A DNA stretch of 64,000 nucleotides from Eriocheir sinensis (Eukaryota; Arthropoda; Malacostraca; Decapoda; Varunidae): assembly GCF_024679095.1 (NCBI RefSeq), contig NW_026111781.1:157501-221500 (forward strand), in the 5' to 3' direction. Positions within the stretch are counted from its first letter, which is position 1. Every line of letters starts with the position of its first letter. Shown here piece after piece: positions 57,128 to 64,000 of the stretch. The notes beneath the pieces are model-generated. The model saw only the letters and a list, made by a program, of their open reading frames with translations, was not told the origin of the DNA and did no database searches. A program made the position numbers and the translations under genes.

Positions 57128-57435
57128 GGAGGAGAAGATTAGGTTAGGTAAGGTTAGATTAGGCTAGGTAAGGTTAAATGAGTAAGGTTAGGGGCATAAG
57201 GTTGTGTTAGTGAGCTAGGTAAGGTTAGGTAAGGTCAGATTAGGTTAGGTAAGGTTAGGTTAGATTAGGTTAGGTAAGGTTAGATTAGGTAAGGTTAGAT
57301 TAGGTAAAGTTAGGTAAGGTTAGGTAAGGTTACATTAGGTTAGGTAAGGTAAGGTTAGATTAGGTTAGGTAAGGTTAGATTAGGTAAGATTAGGTTAGGT
57401 GGGGTAATGTTATATTAGGCTAGGTTATGTTAGGT
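57128..57435 (+). repeat. TTAGG-like interstitial array
   Basis: About 300 bp built from 'gttaggtaag' and 'gttagattag' decamers, that is degenerate TTAGG, the common arthropod telomere repeat. It is interrupted and mixed, so an interstitial relic or a look-alike minisatellite, not a chromosome end. Confidence 0.75.
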
Positions 57436-57504
57436 AGCAGGATGGAAACATAAGCATTTAGGGAAAGAAATAATAAAGAAAGAAAATATAGAGAGAGAGA
57501 CATA

Positions 57505-57505
57505 G

Positions 57506-57573
<68 letters not shown>

Positions 57574-57584
57574 GAGAGAGAGGT

Positions 57585-57676
<92 letters not shown>
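57505..57676 (+). repeat. (GA)n microsatellite
   Basis: About 170 bp of GA with a short 'ggttagagag' interruption near 57580. Confidence 0.95.
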
Positions 57677-57679
<3 letters not shown>

Positions 57680-58445
57680 GTAGACTTCAAAAATTAAAGA
57701 GAAAGAGAGGCGTCTCCGCCGCGCTATCGCCTCATCAGTCCGACTTGTCTCCTCTGGCCACTCGAGATCAACCACCAACCACTTTTTCTCTTGGCTTTGA
57801 GACGGCTAAATGCTGTGTGGAGGGTGTGGGAGGGACCGCCGCCCGGCCAACGCTGCGCAGCCCCAGTTGACGGAGGGGACAGGAGGGATGTGCTCCTCGT
57901 CTGGGCTGCTGGCCGAGCAATGACCAGTCAAAATATTTCGTCAGCAGACTGAGTTGAGCATAAAACGTTACACAAACTATATTCATGTACACGTAGTGGA
58001 GTAGTAAATGTCAACAGTGTCAAGACTTATCATTAGTGTCCTTAACAATAATATTATGGAGAAAAATTTGTATATATTTGGGTTCTGTCGCCCACAGCCA
58101 AGAAGGATGCAAGCACTGCCACTCTTTACAGACTTCTTCCTGAGCCAGTCAGCCAGAGCTACAGACGTCCAGACTCCTTCACAAACAAGGTGTTCGCCAA
58201 TGCCTTGGGTCTCCCTTCCCAGGACGGAATACAGTTACAGTTTTTCCTTGTCCTACAACGCTGAGCAAGGCTGCCACGGACACACTTCCCGACATCATAA
58301 CCAAACAAACTCATCCATGTTTAAGAATACTAAATCGTGTACGCAAACGATGTACAAATTTTGTTGTAATATATTTTTGTGATAAAAAATTATAAGATAC
58401 GGAACATTGAATCGAGGCTCAATCCTGAAAATATACACAGATAAG

Positions 58446-58480
<35 letters not shown>

Positions 58481-58510
58481 TCAGAGTAAATCTGGCAAGA
58501 TATGAAATAT
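57680..58510. other. No supported gene; GC-rich then AT-rich
   Basis: 57700-57950 is GC-rich. A 124-codon plus-strand frame (58008-58382) has no recognisable domain, low-complexity Ser/Thr content and no neighbours to support it, so it is not called. (CA)n at 58449-58480. Confidence 0.45.
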
Positions 58511-58514
58511 ACAT

Positions 58515-58722
58515 TCTCGCCCTTCCCCGCCGCCTGATAATATTCATTACAGGTGTTTGTGACAGACACTGAGCGTCTTGTACAATGTTATCAAGGACCC
58601 ACACACAGAGAGGACCTTCCCCGCCGCCTGATAATATTCATTACAGGTGTTTGTGACAGACACTGAGCGTCCCGTACAATGTTATCAAGGACCCACACAC
58701 AGAGAGGACCTTCCCCGCCGCC
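58515..58722 (+). repeat. 106-bp direct duplication
   Basis: 'ccttccccgccgcctgataa' ... 'cacacacagagaggac' occurs twice in tandem with one or two differences, and a third unit starts at 58706. Confidence 0.9.
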
Positions 58723-59435
58723 CTAAAGAAGCGCGTCTCTGACATTCCTTTAAACCCGTTAAGTGAACTCCTAAATACGAGGGAAAGAGGAAACAGTCCG
58801 CCGACCTCTCGTCAGGACAACTTGTCATGCAAAGCGAGCCAGGCAAACCATTCTATGCTCACTGACGAACTGATTGACGGGGCGGCCGCGTGAGGTCACT
58901 GCCAAGGCCAAGGGAGGTTTTCTTGCCTAACAGACATTTGGTGCTGACTGACTGGGAATATTGTGGAGTTCTGCGGGAAATATTAAAAGTCGTGGGCTAT
59001 ATACAAGTTTTATGGAAGAGGCACCATTTTGTTTTCTTTCAGAGTCTACCAAGAATGAAGAGAAGAAACATACAGAGATGAGTGGCGAGTCTTTTTTCAT
59101 GTTAGAATATTTTGGGCGATACTTGGCGGTGCATTCCACGGGTCAACTTTGTCAACGGACGGACGCCACCTGGACTCAGCGGGGACGAGAACACATCACC
59201 CCTCCACCGCCTCCTCCTCCTCCTCCTCCACCTCCTCCTCATCCATAGGAAAAGACACACACACACACACACACACATGAGAGGGACACACAGACAGACA
59301 GACACCCCAAACAGCCATCGGTCGGTCGCCAGGAGAGGGAAAGACCGGAAGGCAATGATTTTAACGTGTATATCTTAATGCAAAATGTGTGTGTGTGTGT
59401 GTGTGTGTGTTGATCGTAGAGAAATGGGTTTTTTT
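58723..59435. other. No supported gene
   Basis: Overlapping short frames (58890-59248) lack recognisable motifs. (CCT)n at 59205-59240, (CA)n at 59256-59277 and (GT)n at 59387-59411. Confidence 0.45.
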
Positions 59436-59445
59436 TTAAATTCTT

Positions 59446-59447
<2 letters not shown>

Positions 59448-59522
<75 letters not shown>

Positions 59523-59525
59523 CAC

Positions 59526-59608
<83 letters not shown>

Positions 59609-59670
59609 GATTTTCCAGCCTATCTCTGTCCTAATTAAGCTAAGTTTACTAAAGTTAAAGGGATAAATCA

Positions 59671-59711
<41 letters not shown>

Positions 59712-59712
59712 A
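59448..59712 (+). repeat. GA, CA, AAT and CT microsatellites
   Basis: (GA)n 59451-59488, (CA)n 59489-59521, (AAT)n 59526-59606 and (CT)n 59674-59710. Confidence 0.95.
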
Positions 59713-60110
59713 TATTTACTAAAGAAGAAATGGAAGGACTCGGTGGCAGGTGATTCAATGTAATCCCGCGTAAGTTGAAGGACGGATCACCTAGCCTGGA
59801 CCATAGAGTCTGTGTGGTCTGCATATCTACGTCAATCTATGTAAATCTATGTAAATCTCTCTGTGTCTGCCTTGGGCGTGACTTGAAGAGCCAATGCTGT
59901 GGTGTGGTGTGGCAGCAGGCTACGTGGTGAGGCCGCTGGAAGGGTCAGGGGAAGAGCTGTTGTATATTAGGGCGAAGCAGGACTCAAGTTCCGGACGTGA
60001 TATTATTAGGTTACAGGTAACTTGGGAGGTGAAATAGTCCCGGTGTGTGTGTGTGTGTGTGTGTGTCGTTTATCCCCCACGAGTCCTGGTGTTGATTACT
60101 CATATTTTTG

Positions 60111-60114
<4 letters not shown>

Positions 60115-60160
<46 letters not shown>
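60115..60160 (+). repeat. (CA)n microsatellite
   Basis: About 22 CA units; a short (GT)n lies at 60044-60066. Sequence 59713-60114 holds no gene. Confidence 0.95.
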
Positions 60161-60161
<1 letters not shown>

Positions 60162-60177
60162 CAAAGGGTTATGAAGG

Positions 60178-60390
60178 CAAGGGGTCACATTCTTAAACAT
60201 TTCGGCGCCCAAGCGCATGTTTGACAAGGCTTTTGAAGGAGTTTTGGGCATTTCTGGAAGTAGTTTTATTACCCTTCTCGTGGTTTGACCTTTCTTTTGT
60301 ACCGTGAACCTAAAAAGAACATACATTAGAACCCAATTGACCTCCTTTTGGTCTCGGGAAATAGTTACCATGAGGCGTGGCAGCGTCTGA
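60178..60390 (-). mobile_element. Family A element, reverse orientation
   Basis: 'ggggtcacattcttaaacat' 'ttcggcgcccaagcgcatgt' 'ttgacaaggcttttgaagga' ... 'gtaccgtgaacctaaaaag'. A nearly full-length copy. Confidence 0.75.
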
Positions 60391-60589
60391 CAGCAAGGGC
60401 TCACGGTGGGCTGGGTGGCGCTGGTGAGCAAAGCCTGAAGCACACACTTGGGTACGTCCGTTCTCTTCCGCCATATGCCAAGACCTTACTACAGCCGTCC
60501 CTCAAATAGTACGGTTTCCAATAGCACGGTTTTGGTTTTATACGGACTGTCATGGAAGAGTTTTTTAGGATTTTTAAATTTCCCATATT

Positions 60590-60790
60590 GTCAGACGTTT
60601 GCGCCTCCCACATCAGCTGTTTCCAGAGGTCATAAAGGAGATCAGTCGGGTTCTAATGAGAGTATTTTTTAGGTTCATGGTACAGGAGAAAGGCCAACCT
60701 GCCACCTGGGTCATAAAACTACCCGTGGAGATGTCCGAAACGCCTACGAGAGTCTTGTCCAACTCTACGGTACCTTACAGAATACTATGA
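60590..60790 (+). mobile_element. Family A element
   Basis: 'gcctcccacatcagctgttt', 'ttaggttcatggtacaggag', 'acctgccacctgggtcataa', 'cgcctacgagagtcttgtcc'. It faces the copy at 60178-60390. A (CT)n run follows at 60812-60855. Confidence 0.7.
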
Positions 60791-60804
60791 GCCATTCAGA
60801 CTCT

Positions 60805-60860
<56 letters not shown>

Positions 60861-60929
60861 TGTTTTATCATATTGGATTCGCAGATCATTAGTGAGTACC
60901 TTTTGATGTGCGCCGGGCGGGTCGAGCCA

Positions 60930-61077
60930 GGAGGAGGAGGAGGAGGAGGAGGACGAGGAAACAAGAGGAGAGAGAGGAAAAGCAAAAGGAGAGAGATTAA
61001 AGGAAGGGATGAAGGAAAGATTGAAATAGTAGTAGTAGTAGTAGTAGTAGTAAGGGGGAGTTTAAACTACACTGTGG

Positions 61078-61125
<48 letters not shown>
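60930..61125 (+). repeat. GGA, TAG and CA microsatellites
   Basis: (GGA)n 60932-60952, (TAG)n 61028-61052 and (CA)n 61081-61125. Confidence 0.9.
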
Positions 61126-61126
<1 letters not shown>

Positions 61127-61127
61127 T

Positions 61128-61220
61128 CAATAAGGCTTTGGTGGGGGTAGTGTCAGTATGTCCATGGCTATTTCTATGAGCCTAATGATAGTCTGACAAA
61201 GCCTCTTCTGCACCATATGA
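61128..61220 (-). mobile_element. Family A fragment (44.7-kb subfamily)
   Basis: 'caataaggctttggtggggg', 'tatgagcctaatgatagtct' and 'gacaaagcctcttctgcacc' match the reverse of the 44715-44935 copy. Confidence 0.5.
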
Positions 61221-61353
61221 AACAAGAGAGGGTTGTATGATTGGTTTGTGAGCTCTGCCCCGCACCTCAGGGCATGTGCGTACATCTTTGGGTGGTCAGT
61301 AGAGAGAAGAGGTAGACCAGACTGACCCAGCGAAGCCTAGGTCCTGTCATTAC

Positions 61354-61795
61354 TTAACCCGGTGGCAGCAGCGGGGATCATGTTTCTTAATGGTCCCTCC
61401 AAGCGAGAAAAATGAGAAAAAATCACCCCTCACACAAACCATTTCATAATATATATCAAAGCATTTGTGATCAGATTATGTATCATCTATTTTGGGGGGT
61501 TTATAACATGGCACAAATTTGTCCCGTCGCTGCTACACGGTAAAGCCACAAATTTGTCCCGTTGCTGCTACACGGTAAAGCCACAAATTTGTCCTGTTGC
61601 TGCTACACGGTAAAGCCACAAATTTGTCCCGTTGCTGCTACACGGTAAAGCCACAAATTTGTCCCGTTGCTGCTACACGGTAAAGCCACAAATTTGTCCC
61701 GTTGCTGCTACACGGTAAAGCCACAAATTTGTCCCGTTGCTGCTACACGGTAAAGCCACAAATTTGTCCCGTTGCTGCTACACGGTAAGGCCACA
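61354..61795 (+). mobile_element. TTAA MITE with one end expanded into a 35-bp array
   Basis: Left edge 'ttaacccggtggcagcagcg', then sequence matching the reverse of 15822-16041 ('gagaaaaatgagaaaaaatc', 'aaaccatttcataatatata'). At about 61510 the other terminal unit, 'taaagccacaaatttgtccc' + 'gttgctgctacacgg' (35 bp), is repeated about eight times. The right TTAA is lost. Confidence 0.75.
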
Positions 61796-62405
61796 AAATT
61801 ATCGGGCTAATAAGGACTCTTACCTTCATTCCCTGGAGGACTTGTGAAGGCCTGTGAAGACTTGAAAACCTCCCTTCAGCAACACCTTCACAGCTGACAT
61901 GACGATGCTGCAGCAGGGAAAGAAGGGACAGTTATCAGCACGAGGAAGCTCACTACATTTGAAATACTAATTGTGGGAAAAGTGTGAGAAATTAACACTA
62001 AATGGTGGCCTACTTAAGATACCAAGGATGGACGGAGTGATAGAAACATGACAATGGCCTAACTCTAAACCTCTACTGAAGCAGGATGGCTAGCTAACAG
62101 GACCCTGAAGGAACAGTCCAGTAGTGATGGTCACATGTTTCTTCAGTCAAGTTCCTGAGATGTCCAAATCTATGCTCCAGCAAAATATATATTTCAGATA
62201 TTTTCTCCTAATGTTCAAGTGCTCTAAAAGTTATTTAGGATTTCATCAACGTTAATTTTTGCAATGTGATCCATGCAGTCTGCACATGTACTTTGGGCAG
62301 GTCAGACCCACGCCTTGCTGCATCACAGGCCTGCAAAAAGTTACAGTAATGCTGGAAATGCCTTCAAATATGAACTGTTGTCAACTTCTCTAGAGTTCAT
62401 ATATA
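61796..62405. other. No supported gene
   Basis: Mixed sequence. On the minus strand a donor-like motif (GGGAATGAAG|GTAAGAG near 61825-61842) follows a possible ATG. This is treated as a finding, not a gene. Confidence 0.35.
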
Positions 62406-62410
62406 TACGA

Positions 62411-62505
<95 letters not shown>
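62411..62505 (+). repeat. (AT)n microsatellite
   Basis: 95 bp of TA units with one phase slip at about 62460. Confidence 0.95.
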
Positions 62506-62508
<3 letters not shown>

Positions 62509-62811
62509 TGCATAAGAAATAAAATCTTCCAGCCTCAAACTCCTTGGTACAACAGTGAGATCCAAGTAGTATTTTGTAAACTTGAATAAATGAGATGCCA
62601 TCCACATGAGTGAGCATTGCATCAATACTTCCATGCAGCCAATTTGTCCAAGGCAACAATCAAATACCTACAACAAACAAATGCAAGGCAAGTCAAACAC
62701 ACGACTTGGTTACAGAACAAAAAATAAGATGTGTGGAAGGTCAAGAAGATCAGTAAAGCTTAGGTCCAGAGATTCTCATATTGAAATAAATAATAAATAA
62801 TGAAAGGTGAG

Positions 62812-62965
62812 GCACACACCAGACCCTGCCATCTTTACTACAACATTACTTATTGGCACACACCAGACCCTGCCATCTTTACTACAACATTACTTATTGG
62901 CACACACCAGACCCTGCCATCTTTACTACAACATTACTTATTGGCACACACCAGACCCTGCCATC
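62812..62965 (+). repeat. 45-bp minisatellite, about 3.5 copies
   Basis: 'cacacaccagaccctgccat' 'ctttactacaacattactta' 'ttgg' repeated with essentially no differences. The open frame across it is an artefact. Sequence 62966-63545 is AT-rich with nothing recognised. Confidence 0.9.
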
Positions 62966-63554
62966 TTTAGTGTCAAGTCACTGAAGCTTCTGGAGTGTTC
63001 TGGCAGCAGTGTTCGGTGTGTGGGGAGGAAACAAGACAAACAAAAAAGAATACAATGTCTATGTCAGTGTTTAGCCATAAGGAAAGCATTCTGCATGTTT
63101 GGGTAATGTTTTTTTCCTTCTAAATTCAGCCCATAGCTACAGACATCTAAACAACTACGCTGCACTCAACAAAAACTTGAGTGCCTTCATTAAAGCTCGG
63201 CACCAAAAGTTGAACATCATTTTGTATAACTTTTCTATTACTAACTAAACCCAATTAGTAGAAAAAAATATTAGGAATGAGCAAATAATTGATTTTTGCA
63301 AACTGTTCTTTATACTTCAATGAAATAATTATAACCAAAAAGCTGAATTAATCCTGAGAAAGTATTTTGTGAGTTATTCTATAACTAATTCTATATTTGA
63401 ACTTAATGTAATGAAACCCATTTCTATAGATACCACATAATCTATCAAACATTAAGCATTTTACTAAGCACTTTTATAACAGAATCTTAGTAAAAATACA
63501 TTTACAATAACTCTGCAAACCATCCCCCAGCTGCCACACCTCTGCCTCAACACA

Positions 63555-63770
63555 CCTGGGCCATAGCTGGGCGTTATCGCGATACTTTATTGCTGATAAC
63601 AAAATCGGGTTATCGGCCATCCGCTACTTATTTAAATGTATATCGATATCTTCATTACTTTTGTAAGCAAACTAGCGATAATCGCTACTTTTTCCGCCTC
63701 TCAGAAGAAAAAAAAACGTTGTCTCCTCCCTACTGCGCATGTGTGGTCCGGGCGCCCGGTGTTGTATGAA
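63555..63770 (+). mobile_element. Possible hAT-like end
   Basis: 'tagctgggcgttatcgcgat' followed by several GATAAC/GTTATC and CGATA motifs resembles the first 150 bp of some hAT elements. No transposase and no second end within the window, so this is a weak call. Confidence 0.3.
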
Positions 63771-64000
63771 AAAAATTTTGGGGTATGAAATATCTTCAGT
63801 GAAGAGATTTCATACTTAGATCATTAACATTAAAACACTAGGTTATTTTTTTATGTTACTCAAAAATCAATATATCAAAGAGAAAAATCATTTAACTTTG
63901 CCCAAAAAATGATTATTCACTGCCTCAAATTTGATATTCCATATTCGTTTGTGAGCATGCCATGGTATTGAAGGCACCCGGTGTTGTGTTATTTGGTGTC

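Noticed and set aside
58008..58382. 124-codon plus-strand frame
   Set aside because: No domain, no repeats, no neighbouring exons, and length within chance expectation.

Overview
This is a eukaryotic, almost certainly arthropod window; a decapod crustacean is the best guess. The reasons are GT-AG spliced exons in very large introns, extreme microsatellite load (CA, GA/CT, AT, GAA, TAG, GGA), a TTAGG-like array, and Ty3/gypsy, CR1-like, PIF/Harbinger, hAT-like and TTAA-type mobile elements. No bacterial features, rRNA, convincing tRNA or CRISPR array are present. The species is inference.

Host gene. Four exons on the minus strand form one reading frame: exon 1 (16073-16169), exon 2 (11247-11425), exon 3 (5189-5251) and exon 4 (768-945). 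All junctions are GT-AG and all phases agree (1, 0, 0, then 1 leaving the window). They give the first 172 residues of a multi-pass membrane protein: an acidic N-tail, three membrane segments and the start of a Cys-containing loop. The rest, probably a fourth membrane segment, lies left of base 1. I do not recognise the protein by name.

Layout. 0-17 kb: the host gene, with introns filled by tandem repeats, several of which contain copies of the gene's own exon edges. 17-36 kb: no gene; minisatellites of about 34-155 bp units, dispersed families A, B and C (defined in the entries) and a 293-bp hairpin. 36-46 kb: a TTAA-type element carrying a tandemly expanded reverse-transcriptase fragment, more arrays, an AT-rich hAT-like element with about 149 AT units, and a broken PIF/Harbinger transposase. 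46.4-53.5 kb: the C-terminal end of a Cys-rich protein abutting a near-complete but frameshifted LTR retrotransposon (minus strand, gag-PR-INT-RT-RH, integrase ahead of reverse transcriptase). 53.5-64 kb: small inverted-repeat elements, a CR1-like LINE 3' end, a TTAGG-like array, a second TTAA element whose end is a 35-bp array, and quieter sequence.

Unifying theme. Sequence of many origins here (exon edges, RT fragment, element ends, dispersed families A and B) has been locally amplified into short head-to-tail arrays. The window therefore reads as one sparse host gene in a region dominated by local tandem duplication and element decay. No coordinated multi-gene system is visible.
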